The notes below the pieces were generated by a model. The model searched no databases. It was given only the letters and a program-made list of their open reading frames with translations, and was not told the DNA's origin. A stretch of DNA of 64,000 bases. Origin: Flavobacteriales bacterium (GTDB taxonomy: Bacteria > Bacteroidota > Bacteroidia > UBA10329). Both the position numbers and the translations under genes were made by a program. The stretch covers positions 234,117 to 298,116 of the forward strand of contig JAIPBM010000001.1 of the NCBI GenBank assembly GCA_021739695.1. The letters run 5' to 3'. Every line of letters starts with the position of its first letter. Positions within the stretch are counted from its first letter, which is position 1. Below are positions 34,709-43,175 of this stretch, one piece after another.

Positions 34709-36078
34709 AACCGAAGTGTGAATACAGATCCTTTACCGTATTCGCTCTGAACATCAATAGTGGCTCCGATGGAAAGGGCGGTTTTCTGTGCAATCGCCAA
34801 TCCTAGGCCAATTCCTTTGATGGATTTATGATTCAGAGCATCTGAACGGAAGAACGGATTGAAAATGTTCGGAATGTCTTCTGGCTTAATTCCCACACCT
34901 CTATCTGTGACTTTGCAAACTGGGTGTGTGTCTTGCAACGCAAGCTCTATTACTACCCGCTTTCCTGGTGCACCGTATTTGATGGCATTCCCTATCAGGT
35001 TATTCAAGATCAATTCGGTCGGTTGCTTCGGAACCAGTTTCAACTGACTCAGATTATCAAATAGCGTGAGCTCTACTCCCTGCGCTTTGGCCTCTCTTGT
35101 TTTAATTTCAATGATGCTTTCTACGATGTTTGAAAGCGGAATATTTTGATCTGTTCGAATACTCGTCTCGCCATCTGCTCTGGCCAACAAAAGCAACTGC
35201 TCCATTATTTCTGTTAGACGATCAATTTCCGCCAAACTTTCCTTCACTTTCTTCTCGTATTCTTCTTGCGTACGTGGCTTTCTAATGAGGACTTCCAAGG
35301 TTCCGCGAAGCACAGAAAGCGGTGTGCGCAGTTCGTGCGATGCGTCTGAAGTGAACTGACGTTCGCGCTCCACGGCATCCTCAATCCGTTGAAGCAACTG
35401 ATTGATGGAGGTGGAAAGTCCGTAAAGCTCATCGCGGTTCGGAGGTGTGGGAACACGTTCGTTCAAATTATGTCTTGTAATGCGGTCGGCCGTATCGCGC
35501 ATGGCTTTTACGGGAATAATGCTCCTTCCTGCCAAGTAGCGCGAAATGAAGAAAAGCCCGAAAAGAATGATCGGATATGAAATAAGAAGTACGTTACTCA
35601 AGGTGCTTATTACCATGAGTGAAGGTTGAAGGGACATGGCTGCCACGATGTGACCTTTCAGTTGACCTTGATACATAACCGGCAGTTGCAGCTGTCTTAC
35701 ATGTCGTTGCATCAAATAAGACGTAAAATGCTTGCCGTCCTCTTGTTCAACTGCGTAGGTCAATTGTTCGGTTTTGAGATTTGGAGAGCGGTCCATTACC
35801 ACACCATTCACATCTTGCAACTGAATAAATACAGGATTTACCTCGATTTCGTAATGTTCTCGTTCTTCCCATTCTTCTACATCTGCAAATCGAACGTTGC
35901 CATTGATCACCCTTACTTCTGTAATGTGCTTATTCGCCTCGTAAGTAAGATCACCGTCCACATTGCGCATCACAGCAGAATAAACAATGCTGAAAACGGT
36001 AGTAAACACAACGGCAATGACCAAGGCCGTTGCTGTCATGTAATGAAGTGCTATTCGGTTTTTGAAGCTGAATTTCAT
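34705..36078 (-). CDS. Membrane sensor histidine kinase of the metal-efflux two-component system
   Basis: 457 residues. TM1 (~12-36), periplasmic domain (~37-155), TM2 (~158-180), HAMP (~182-235), HisKA with phospho-His H248 in TSDASHELRTPLSVLRG, and HATPase with N (LILNNLIGNAIKYG), G1 (DRGVGIKPEDI) and G2 (GIGLGLAIAQ) boxes. It is similar in layout to CusS/CzcS. Position next to the pump suggests it senses periplasmic metal; no obvious His/Met cluster in the sensor domain identifies the ion. It overlaps the response regulator by 4 bp. Confidence 0.92.
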   Translation of the reverse strand: MKFSFKNRIALHYMTATALVIAVVFTTVFSIVYSAVMRNVDGDLTYEANKHITEVRVINGNVRFADVEEWEEREHYEIEVNPVFIQLQDVNGVVMDRSPNLKTEQLTYAVEQEDGKHFTSYLMQRHVRQLQLPVMYQGQLKGHIVAAMSLQPSLMVISTLSNVLLISYPIILFGLFFISRYLAGRSIIPVKAMRDTADRITRHNLNERVPTPPNRDELYGLSTSINQLLQRIEDAVERERQFTSDASHELRTPLSVLRGTLEVLIRKPRTQEEYEKKVKESLAEIDRLTEIMEQLLLLARADGETSIRTDQNIPLSNIVESIIEIKTREAKAQGVELTLFDNLSQLKLVPKQPTELILNNLIGNAIKYGAPGKRVVIELALQDTHPVCKVTDRGVGIKPEDIPNIFNPFFRSDALNHKSIKGIGLGLAIAQKTALSIGATIDVQSEYGKGSVFTLRF

Positions 36079-36743
36079 GGCTCCTTTGCAATATATCCCA
36101 CTCCGCGCACGGTTTGAATGTAGTTTTCGTGCTCACCTAATTTCAACTTCTTCCGAAGAGCGTTTATGTACACATCAATCACTCCCGTGTTGTACTCAAA
36201 GTGGATGTCCCAAACGCTTTCGAGGATGCGCGTTCTACGGCAAACCTTTCCTTTGTTTCTGAGCAAGAACTCTAAAAGCGAAAATTCCTTTTGGGTGAGG
36301 TAAATTTCATCGTCATTCTTAAATACCTGATGGCTTGCCTTGTCTAACACGATAGGGCCTAAGTGGAATCGCTCATGTTCGCCTGCACGGCTGCGCAACT
36401 GCACTTTGATCCGTTCAAGCAATTCGGCAAAATGAAATGGCTTTTTGATGTAATCGTTAGCTCCGGCCTGAAGCCCGAAAACCGTTTCGTCAGTTGTATC
36501 CTTTGCTGTTAGGAAAATGATGGGAGTGTCTGTGAATTCTTTCCGGAATTGCCTGCAAACCTCAATGCCACTTATGCCGGGAATCATCCAATCAAGTAAC
36601 ATGAGATCATATTCGCCAGACAGCGCCTTAAAAAGTCCTTCACGACCTTCGCTTGCCACATCTACCACGTAGGATTCCTCTTCCAATCCTTGTTTGAGGA
36701 AGTTGGCAATCCCTGGTTCGTCCTCTATGATCAGAATTCGCAT
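36075..36743 (-). CDS. OmpR/PhoB-family response regulator of the metal-efflux locus
   Basis: 222 residues. Receiver domain with acidic pair IIEDEP, phospho-Asp D50 in LMLLDWMIPG, conserved Thr in FLTAKDT and Lys in YIKKPF. The C-terminal winged helix (~128-222) ends with VWDIHFEYNTGVIDVYINALRKKL and TVRGVGYIA, typical of CusR/CzcR-like regulators. It is probably the protein that binds the 11-bp TTAA arrays upstream of itself, the lipoprotein and the pump. First gene of the operon with its kinase. Confidence 0.94.
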   Translation of the reverse strand: MRILIIEDEPGIANFLKQGLEEESYVVDVASEGREGLFKALSGEYDLMLLDWMIPGISGIEVCRQFRKEFTDTPIIFLTAKDTTDETVFGLQAGANDYIKKPFHFAELLERIKVQLRSRAGEHERFHLGPIVLDKASHQVFKNDDEIYLTQKEFSLLEFLLRNKGKVCRRTRILESVWDIHFEYNTGVIDVYINALRKKLKLGEHENYIQTVRGVGYIAKEP

Positions 36744-36775
36744 GGTACAAATGTTCGGTTTAAGCCCTCAAATTT

Positions 36776-36804
36776 CATTAAAGACTTCTTAAGAATTCCT
36801 TAAA
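36776..36804 (-). promoter_or_regulatory. Candidate OmpR-type operator upstream of the response regulator
   Basis: TTAA cores at 36778, 36789 and 36800, exactly 11 bp apart (CATTAAAG, CTTAAG, CTTAAA), 33 bases before the regulator ATG. This matches the arrays at 34135-34162 and 34671-34708 and suggests autoregulation. Confidence 0.5.
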
Positions 36805-36843
36805 ACGAAGCAATGACCGATTTTTAACCATAGCGTCAATCAT

Positions 36844-36851
36844 TACATTTG
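36844..36851 (+). promoter_or_regulatory. Candidate -7 element (TACATTTG) adjacent to the aminopeptidase start
   Basis: Exact TAnnTTTG match ending only 5 bases before the ATG at 36857, with TTTT 18 bases upstream as a weak -33. If used, the mRNA would be leaderless or nearly so. Confidence 0.3.
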
Positions 36852-36856
36852 GCATC

Positions 36857-38146
36857 ATGAGATACGATAGGATAGATACCGAACTCTTTGTCCACAACCG
36901 AAAACGATTCATTGATGGGATTGTTCCGCAGAGTGTGGCGGTGTTCAACAGCAACGACATTATGCCTACCAATGCGGATGGCACCATGAAATTCAAGCAG
37001 AACAGCGACCTGTTCTACCTTACTGGCGTTGATCAAGAAGAATCCATTCTTGTTTTGGCTCCCAACGCGTTGGATGAAAATCATCGCGAGGTTCTTTTCC
37101 TAAAGGAGACCAATGAGACGATTGCCATTTGGGAAGGAGCAAAATTGACCGTAGAACAAGCACAGCAGGTTTCGGGAATTCAAACTGTTTATTGGTTGAA
37201 GGATTTCAACCGTGTGTTCAATTCATTGGTAAACGAAGCTTCTCACATCTACCTGAATTCGAACGAACACGGCCGAGCCACTATTGAGGTAGAAACCCGC
37301 GATGCGCGATTCGGAAAATGGTGCAGAGACAAGTATCCGTTGCACAAATACCGCAGATGTGCGCCAGTAATGGGTCGCTTGCGTGCTGTAAAATCAAAGT
37401 TTGAGACCTTGCTTTTGCAAGAAGCATGCAACATAACCGAAAAAGGATTCAGACGGTTGCTGGATAAGGTAAAACCGGGTGTTTGGGAATACGAGTTGGA
37501 AGCTGAACTGGCGCATGAATTCATTCGCAATCGCGCACAGGGTTTTGCTTACGAACCCATCATTGCATCTGGTAGAAACTCCTGTGTACTGCACTACATT
37601 CAGAACAACCAGCAATGCAAAAAAGGTGATATTCTCTTGTTAGACATTGGCGCGGAATACGCAAACTATGATGCTGATCTATCACGGACAATTCCAGTTA
37701 GCGGCAAATATTCGAAGCGTCAAAAAGATGTTTACAACGCGGTTTTACGCGTTCAGAAAGCGGCCATTGAAATGTTGCGCCCTGGAACCGTTCTGAAAGA
37801 TTATCACCGCGAGGTTGGTCTCATCATGCAAGATGAATTGTTGGGCTTGAAACTGATTGACAAAGCCGACATCAAAAACCAAGACCCAAAATGGCCTGCC
37901 TACAAGAAATACTTCATGCACGGAACGAGCCATTTTCTAGGTTTAGACACGCATGACGTAGGCAATTGGGACATTCCTATGGAAGAAGGAAACGTGTTCA
38001 CGTGCGAACCAGGCATTTACATTTTAGAGGAAGGAATCGGAGTGCGGATTGAGGATGATATTCTTATCACCAAAAACGGCAATTCCAACCTGATGAAGAA
38101 TATTCCGAAGGAAGTGGAGGAAATTGAGGAATTGATGAATTCATAA
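36857..38146 (+). CDS. pepP: Xaa-Pro aminopeptidase (aminopeptidase P)
   Basis: 429 residues. N-terminal creatinase-like domain (1-~170) and C-terminal pita-bread metallopeptidase domain. Metal ligands are visible: two Asp in LLLDIGAEYANYDADLSRT, His in HGTSHFLGLDTHDVG, Glu in FTCEPGIYI and Glu in GVRIEDDILIT. It removes N-terminal residues that precede proline and is probably cytoplasmic (no signal peptide). It is divergent from the metal-response regulator. Confidence 0.92.
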   Translation: MRYDRIDTELFVHNRKRFIDGIVPQSVAVFNSNDIMPTNADGTMKFKQNSDLFYLTGVDQEESILVLAPNALDENHREVLFLKETNETIAIWEGAKLTVEQAQQVSGIQTVYWLKDFNRVFNSLVNEASHIYLNSNEHGRATIEVETRDARFGKWCRDKYPLHKYRRCAPVMGRLRAVKSKFETLLLQEACNITEKGFRRLLDKVKPGVWEYELEAELAHEFIRNRAQGFAYEPIIASGRNSCVLHYIQNNQQCKKGDILLLDIGAEYANYDADLSRTIPVSGKYSKRQKDVYNAVLRVQKAAIEMLRPGTVLKDYHREVGLIMQDELLGLKLIDKADIKNQDPKWPAYKKYFMHGTSHFLGLDTHDVGNWDIPMEEGNVFTCEPGIYILEEGIGVRIEDDILITKNGNSNLMKNIPKEVEEIEELMNS

Positions 38147-38221
38147 CCTCTCGCAATGGCACGAATCCGCGAAGACTCAAAAAAATAAGTTGAATGAAAT
38201 CCTCCGTCTCGTTCCTCGACA

Positions 38222-38281
38222 CCTCCTTTAAAAGGAGGAATGAGCCCCGTCCCCCTTTCAAAGGGGGTGCCAAAGGCGGGG
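38222..38281. repeat. Two adjacent short-loop palindromes, probable interspersed repeat
   Basis: CCTCCTTT-A-AAAGGAGG (38222-38238) is followed by CCCCCTTT-C-AAAGGGGG (38251-38267), the latter enclosed by CCCCG (38245-38249) and CGGGG (38277-38281). Both are 8-bp inverted repeats around one base. The element fills the gap between pepP and the aminotransferase gene. From memory, similar CCCCCTTT-AAAGGGGG units are scattered in Bacteroidota genomes, but only one copy is in this window. Confidence 0.6.
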
Positions 38282-38299
38282 GATTGTTTAACCAAAAGA

Positions 38300-39397
38300 A
38301 TGACTAGAAAACTATTGATGATTCCGGGGCCGATTGAATTCGACCCAAGCGTGATGGAAAAAATGGGCCAACCGACCTTGAGTCATGTGGCACCTGCGTT
38401 TATCGAATCTTTCGGTCGTGCCATTGAAATGATGCGCGAGGTTTGGTTGGCTCCAAGTGGTCAACCTTTCATTGTGGCAGGTTCTGGAACGCTTGCCATG
38501 GATATGGCTGGTGCGAACCTTATTGAGCCCCACGATAATGTGCTTGTGGTTTCCACAGGTTATTTCGGAGAGCGTTATGCTGAATTGCTGAAACGCTATG
38601 GCGCTAACGTCACTTTGCTTCAATCTGAGGTTGGTGAAGTTGTTCCTTACGAAATGGTGGAAGCTGAACTTTCCACAGGCAAATTCAAGCTGATGACATT
38701 CACACATGTTGATACTTCGACAGGCGTTTTGGTCGATGCAAAACGAATGGGAGCATTGGCACAGAAATACAACGTGATCAGCATTTTAGATGGCGTTTGT
38801 TCGGTTGCTGGAGAAGAAATTCGACAGGAAGAATGGGGAATTGATGTGGTTGTAACGGCATCTCAAAAAGCAGTCGGAGTTCCTCCGGGATTGGCACTTG
38901 TAGTTGCCTCTGAAAAAGCCATGAGTGTTTGGAAAAACCGCAAATCTCCCGTTGGAAACTATTTCTGCGATTGGAGTCTGTGGTTGCCAATAATGGAAGC
39001 TTATGAAGGAAGAAAGCCTTCTTATTTCGCTACACCTCCCGTCAATCTGATCCAAGCGCTGGAGAAAAGTTTGGGCCTCATTCTTGACGAAGGCATGCAC
39101 GCTCGATTTGCCCGTCACAAGAAATTAGCCATCACATTCCGAGAGGAAATGCGTGCACTTGGACTTTCATTCATCCCAAAATCGGACGATGTAATGGCGC
39201 ATACACTCTCAGCGCCTTACTTTCCTGAGGGGATGAATGGTGGAGAATTCCTTGGTAAGGTTGGAGAGAACGAAGTGATCATCGCTGGTGGTCTGCTACC
39301 ATCGCACAAAACCCAATATTTCCGCGTTGGCCACATGGGAATTGTATGTGACGAACATATTGAACGAACTGTTGCAGCCATCACTGCTGCGTTGTAA
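38300..39397 (+). CDS. Alanine-glyoxylate aminotransferase family protein (class V, PLP-dependent)
   Basis: 365 residues from MTRKLLMIPGPIEFDP, the typical family N-terminus; a longer frame would run into the palindromic repeat. PLP site: GSGTLAMDMAG phosphate loop, ILDGVCSVAGEE with the ring-binding Asp, and the Schiff-base Lys in VVTASQKAVGVPPGLALV. The C-terminal small domain ends FRVGHMGIVCDEHIERTVAAI. It is a purine-catabolism or glyoxylate/serine-type aminotransferase; the exact substrate pair cannot be told. Confidence 0.9.
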   Translation: MTRKLLMIPGPIEFDPSVMEKMGQPTLSHVAPAFIESFGRAIEMMREVWLAPSGQPFIVAGSGTLAMDMAGANLIEPHDNVLVVSTGYFGERYAELLKRYGANVTLLQSEVGEVVPYEMVEAELSTGKFKLMTFTHVDTSTGVLVDAKRMGALAQKYNVISILDGVCSVAGEEIRQEEWGIDVVVTASQKAVGVPPGLALVVASEKAMSVWKNRKSPVGNYFCDWSLWLPIMEAYEGRKPSYFATPPVNLIQALEKSLGLILDEGMHARFARHKKLAITFREEMRALGLSFIPKSDDVMAHTLSAPYFPEGMNGGEFLGKVGENEVIIAGGLLPSHKTQYFRVGHMGIVCDEHIERTVAAITAAL

Positions 39398-39418
39398 GTA
39401 TCCATAGAAATCAGTTAG

Positions 39419-41047
39419 ATGACGCGATTTAAAATTCAATCCTTATGGAATACACCGCTCAAGAAGGATGTTTTCTTCGTTCTAACTCTGATTGCTTGTT
39501 TCTTCATTTATCGGTATGAATACCTTCTGAGGTTCGAGCCTTCTGGTCCGCACACTTGGCGACAAGCAGACTGCGTTTCTATGATTGACAATTATTATTC
39601 GCATGGCCTACGTTTCTTTTGGCCTGAAATTCATTACCAAATAAGTGATGGTGATCAGAGTGGTTACACGGCAGGCGAATTTCCTGGGCTCTATTATGTA
39701 GACGCCTTATTATGGACGGTCTTTGGGAAACACATTGCAATAACCAGGGCACTTAGCATATTAATAATGTTTATCGGGCTGTTTGCCCTATACAAGACCT
39801 ACCTATTCTCATCGAAAAACTACTTCTGGTCCGTCATTTGTCCATTGCTTCTGTTGTCCACTCCGGCAATGGCGGAGTATGGTGCCAACTTCCTGACTGA
39901 CGTACCTGGCTTCTCGTTTGCCCTAATGGGCTGGTATTTCTTTGTGCGTTTCAAAGCTGCTGGGCGTGATAGCTTATTGATTAAGGCAAGTGTGTTATTC
40001 ATGTTTGCTGGTCTTTTAAAAGTCTCTTCGTTAATCCTGTTTGTAGTTATCGTGTTGATCTGGATGCTCGAATTGGTTGGGTTGCGCTTTTCGGATAGCA
40101 CCAAGCCCATTTTTCAACGCCCCGTCAAACAAGGTTTCTTCCTAAGCTTGGCCGTGCTCGGCATTTTGTCGTGGTACTATTATGCTAGTTATTTCAATTC
40201 CGTTCATGTTGGAAAATATACCTTCAACAGTCCGTGGCCGATCTGGAGCCTCACAAAGGAACATATCATTGAAGTGGCGCAAGGATTCTGGGGTTGGACA
40301 TCCGTGTTTACCATGCCTGTACTCTTCTGGTACGTAGCGCCTTTATTGATTCTAATAGGGGTTATTCTCATATACCGTTTGTCAGTGTTTTACAGATTGG
40401 TCTATATCATGACACTGATTGGAGTAATCGGGTATTTCGCTTTGTGGTTTCAAGCCATTGATCAGCATGACTACTATTTTGTAAATGGCTTTGCTATTCT
40501 CGTGGTTTTGCCAATGGTGTTTTTTGATGCCCGTTTGAAGCCCCCACTTTGGCTGACATACACATTTAAAACTCTTGGGCTTTGCGCGCTTTTGTACGGG
40601 TTAATATACACTCGACAGAACTTGGAGTTACGTCATTACCCGGAAGAGCAATTCGCATATCCGTTAATGCCTTCGCAGCCTGTAAGTCTTATGAAATGGT
40701 ATCATTGGGAGCGTACAACTCGCATAAGGGGGTTGCGCAAGATTCAACCATTGCTGGATTCTCTGGGTGTAGATAAGAGCAAAAAAGTGGTGGTCATGCC
40801 AGACCCGACCATAAATCATGCTTTGTACTTGGTGGATAGAAAGGGATGGACAAGTTTTGGTGATAGGCCAAAACGTGAAATTGTTGAATCAGGAATTCAG
40901 CATGGTGCTGAGTTTCTAATCGTCATCCATCCGGACATTTATCTTGAATCTGGAATGGCTGTATTCAAAAACTACCAAATCGGTAAATTGGATAATGCAG
41001 ATATTATTGATCTTAAGAAGTTTGTCAGTGAAGGTTCTCCTAGTTGA
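39419..41047 (+). CDS. Integral-membrane glycosyltransferase (GT-C, ArnT/PMT-like)
   Basis: 542 residues with about ten TM helices (first at ~19-37, VFFVLTLIACFFIYRYEYLL). The first periplasmic loop has EPSGPHTWRQAD and later PGLYYVDALLWTVFGKHIAITRALS, which match the GT39/ArnT-like family that transfers sugars from polyprenyl carriers on the outer face of the membrane. A soluble C-terminal part (~440-542) follows. The acceptor is unknown. It starts 21 bases after the aminotransferase stop and may be cotranscribed with it. Confidence 0.8.
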   Translation: MTRFKIQSLWNTPLKKDVFFVLTLIACFFIYRYEYLLRFEPSGPHTWRQADCVSMIDNYYSHGLRFFWPEIHYQISDGDQSGYTAGEFPGLYYVDALLWTVFGKHIAITRALSILIMFIGLFALYKTYLFSSKNYFWSVICPLLLLSTPAMAEYGANFLTDVPGFSFALMGWYFFVRFKAAGRDSLLIKASVLFMFAGLLKVSSLILFVVIVLIWMLELVGLRFSDSTKPIFQRPVKQGFFLSLAVLGILSWYYYASYFNSVHVGKYTFNSPWPIWSLTKEHIIEVAQGFWGWTSVFTMPVLFWYVAPLLILIGVILIYRLSVFYRLVYIMTLIGVIGYFALWFQAIDQHDYYFVNGFAILVVLPMVFFDARLKPPLWLTYTFKTLGLCALLYGLIYTRQNLELRHYPEEQFAYPLMPSQPVSLMKWYHWERTTRIRGLRKIQPLLDSLGVDKSKKVVVMPDPTINHALYLVDRKGWTSFGDRPKREIVESGIQHGAEFLIVIHPDIYLESGMAVFKNYQIGKLDNADIIDLKKFVSEGSPS

Positions 41048-41077
41048 AGTTTAATTCTAAGACTGTTTGAATAACGG

Positions 41078-41827
41078 CTACTGCTTGTACTGATCCATCA
41101 GCTTTTCCATATCCACATCCTTGTAAAGCTGTTCGCAATCTTCAATCAAACCACCTTTTTTAGAACTTCCACAGCCTCGGAAGAAGTAAATAACGCCAAC
41201 GTTCAGATCCCAAAATCCATCTTTTTGTTTCGGATTACCTCTTGAACTCACGTCATCCAAATAATCGGTGATGGTCCAGTGATAAACATATTCCCCTTTT
41301 AACGCCCATCGGCACTTGAGCTGCCACTTCACGCCCAACCCAGTCGGAATACTCACCGTCCAATTGGAATAAGAAACCCCCTCATTTTGCATCGGACGTA
41401 GTGCCGCATTGCCATTCTTCGGCTCAAAATTCAAAGCAGAAACACCAGCTGTTATGTACGGAAGCACTTTCCATTTATCGTTAGGAAGAATATCAAACGT
41501 TCCCCTCAGGCCAATCTCATGTACGAAGGATTGGAACTGCAAATTGCGCGTTTGCCTCCAAGCACTTTGCGCAAATTGATCGCTGGCCAGAATTTCGCCA
41601 ACTGTGTAATTCAACTGCAAACCCCATCTACGCGTAATCTGCCAGTGCAGTCCGGCATCTACCGTCCAACGCATGGTTTTGTAATGTGGCCACGGATGCT
41701 CTTGGAGATCTCCAGTATAGGTCATGGTTCCAACACCGACAAAAACGCCCAATTTACCTTGAGCCTGTGCACTGAACGAGCATGCCGAAGCAAGTAAAAC
41801 AAGAACGATGGAGAAGAATCTGGTCAT
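41078..41827 (-). CDS. Outer-membrane beta-barrel protein (DUF6089-like)
   Basis: 249 residues. Signal peptide 1-22 ending SAQAQ. Alternating amphipathic strands with MTYTGDLQ near the start, WGLQLNYTVGEI, LPYITAGVSALNF and LKGEYVYHWTITDYLDDVS suit an eight- to ten-stranded barrel. A short periplasmic tail after the last strand contains a CGSSKKGG linker. Function unknown; relatives are widespread in Bacteroidota. It is convergent with the glycosyltransferase gene, 30 bases away. Confidence 0.75.
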   Translation of the reverse strand: MTRFFSIVLVLLASACSFSAQAQGKLGVFVGVGTMTYTGDLQEHPWPHYKTMRWTVDAGLHWQITRRWGLQLNYTVGEILASDQFAQSAWRQTRNLQFQSFVHEIGLRGTFDILPNDKWKVLPYITAGVSALNFEPKNGNAALRPMQNEGVSYSNWTVSIPTGLGVKWQLKCRWALKGEYVYHWTITDYLDDVSSRGNPKQKDGFWDLNVGVIYFFRGCGSSKKGGLIEDCEQLYKDVDMEKLMDQYKQ

Positions 41828-41874
41828 GAGGATTGTGCTGGTGTGTAAAACGGTCGCGTCTTCGGCTTAGTATG

Positions 41875-41882
41875 TACTTTTG
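41875..41882 (+). promoter_or_regulatory. Candidate -7 element (TACTTTTG) for the hydrolase operon
   Basis: Exact TAnnTTTG match 19 bases before the TTG start at 41902, which supports that start. No -33 seen at the normal distance. Confidence 0.4.
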
Positions 41883-41901
41883 ACGCGTTCACAAAAGTAG
41901 C

Positions 41902-42690
41902 TTGCGCAAATCTGTAAAATATAAAGAGGCCGATGTGGTTTATTCACAGATCGGCAGTGGACAAACCCTTGTGCTGCTGCACGGTTTTTTGGAAGACCGC
42001 AGCATGTGGAATGACTATGCAGAAAAGCTTAGCTCAAACTTCAAGGTTATCTCTATCGACTTGTTGGGACAAGGGGAAACAGGCAACGTAGGGTATGTTC
42101 ATTCTATGGAAGAACATGCGGCTGCTGTCGCCCTTGTTCTATTCACAGAAAACACTGACACATGCACGGTTATTGGACATTCCATGGGCGGATATGTTGC
42201 GTTGAGTTTGGCCGAAAAGCATCCTCAACTGCTGGATGGACTGATTCTCTTTCATTCCACGGCCTATCCTGATTCGGAGGAAAAGAAGAAAGATCGGTTG
42301 CGCGTAATTGAACTTGCTCAACGGAACAAAAAAATCTACATTCAAGCTGTCATTCCTTCCCTTTTTGCAGAAAAAACAAGAGACGCTCATAAGCAAGAGA
42401 TCGATCATCTGATAACAGTGGCAACTGCTTTTACGCTTCAGGGAATCATTGCAAACATTCGGGGAATGATGGAACGGGCGGATCGTTCTGATGTGTTGAA
42501 GAATGGCTCGTTCAGAAAGTTGATCATACATGGAGAATTGGATTCGGTCATCTCGTTGAGCGATGTGAAACAACTTGCCGAATTGAGCAATTCCATTTCG
42601 TTGGAAGTAGTGAGTCAAATCGGTCACATGGGGCATTTGGAAGCGCCCGAAAAGTGTTTAGCGTTGATATCTGATTTCTGCAAAAACTGA
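41902..42690 (+). CDS. Alpha/beta-fold hydrolase
   Basis: 262 residues from a TTG at 41902; an in-frame stop lies just upstream and the candidate promoter fits. Features: oxyanion loop LVLLHGFLEDRSMW, nucleophile elbow VIGHSMGGYVAL (Ser), acid region IIHGELDSVI and the catalytic His in IGHMGHLEAPE. It is a cytoplasmic esterase/hydrolase of unknown substrate. Its stop overlaps the next ATG by 1 base (TGATG), so four genes probably form one operon. Confidence 0.88.
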   Translation: MRKSVKYKEADVVYSQIGSGQTLVLLHGFLEDRSMWNDYAEKLSSNFKVISIDLLGQGETGNVGYVHSMEEHAAAVALVLFTENTDTCTVIGHSMGGYVALSLAEKHPQLLDGLILFHSTAYPDSEEKKKDRLRVIELAQRNKKIYIQAVIPSLFAEKTRDAHKQEIDHLITVATAFTLQGIIANIRGMMERADRSDVLKNGSFRKLIIHGELDSVISLSDVKQLAELSNSISLEVVSQIGHMGHLEAPEKCLALISDFCKN

Positions 42691-43175
42691 TGGCAGAAGA
42701 ACTGAACATATCAGCAAATGTTTCTCGAGCAGAGAAATACGAGCAGTTGCTTCCACAATTGAAAGCACTTATCGAAGGTGAAAGTTCTGTAGTTGCCAAC
42801 TTGGCAAATGTGGCTGCCGCGCTGCGACAAACATTCGGTTTCTTTTGGGTCGGATTTTATCTGGTTGATGAAAACGAATTGGTGCTCGGGCCATTTCAGG
42901 GCGATATCGCTTGCACGCGAATTGGTTTCGGAAAGGGCGTTTGCGGCACATCTTGGAAGGAAAAAAAGACCATCATTGTAGCAGATGTAGACGCGTTTCC
43001 TGGGCACATTGCTTGCAGTTCTGCTTCGCGATCAGAAATTGTCGTTCCAATTATTACAAATGAAAAGGTAGTTGCTGTTTTAGATGTTGACAGCGATAAA
43101 CTGAACGATTTCGATCAGGCAGATCTGGCTGGATTGGAGGATATCGCAACGCTGCTAGCACCATTCTTTCAATGA
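42690..43175 (+). CDS. msrC: Free methionine-(R)-sulfoxide reductase (GAF-domain fRMsr)
   Basis: 161 residues, one GAF domain. The family motifs are intact: GPFQGDIACTRIGFGKGVCGTSW and HIACSSASRSEIVVPI supply the three conserved Cys, and FFWVGFYLVDENELVLG is the usual N-terminal block. It reduces free methionine-R-sulfoxide with thioredoxin. It overlaps the upstream hydrolase by 1 base and the downstream gene by 4 bases. Confidence 0.92.
   Translation: MAEELNISANVSRAEKYEQLLPQLKALIEGESSVVANLANVAAALRQTFGFFWVGFYLVDENELVLGPFQGDIACTRIGFGKGVCGTSWKEKKTIIVADVDAFPGHIACSSASRSEIVVPIITNEKVVAVLDVDSDKLNDFDQADLAGLEDIATLLAPFFQ

Noticed and set aside
38240..38299. An upstream ATG extending the aminotransferase by 20 residues
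   Set aside because: The added residues come from the palindromic repeat and lack family similarity; MTRKLLMIPGP matches the family start.
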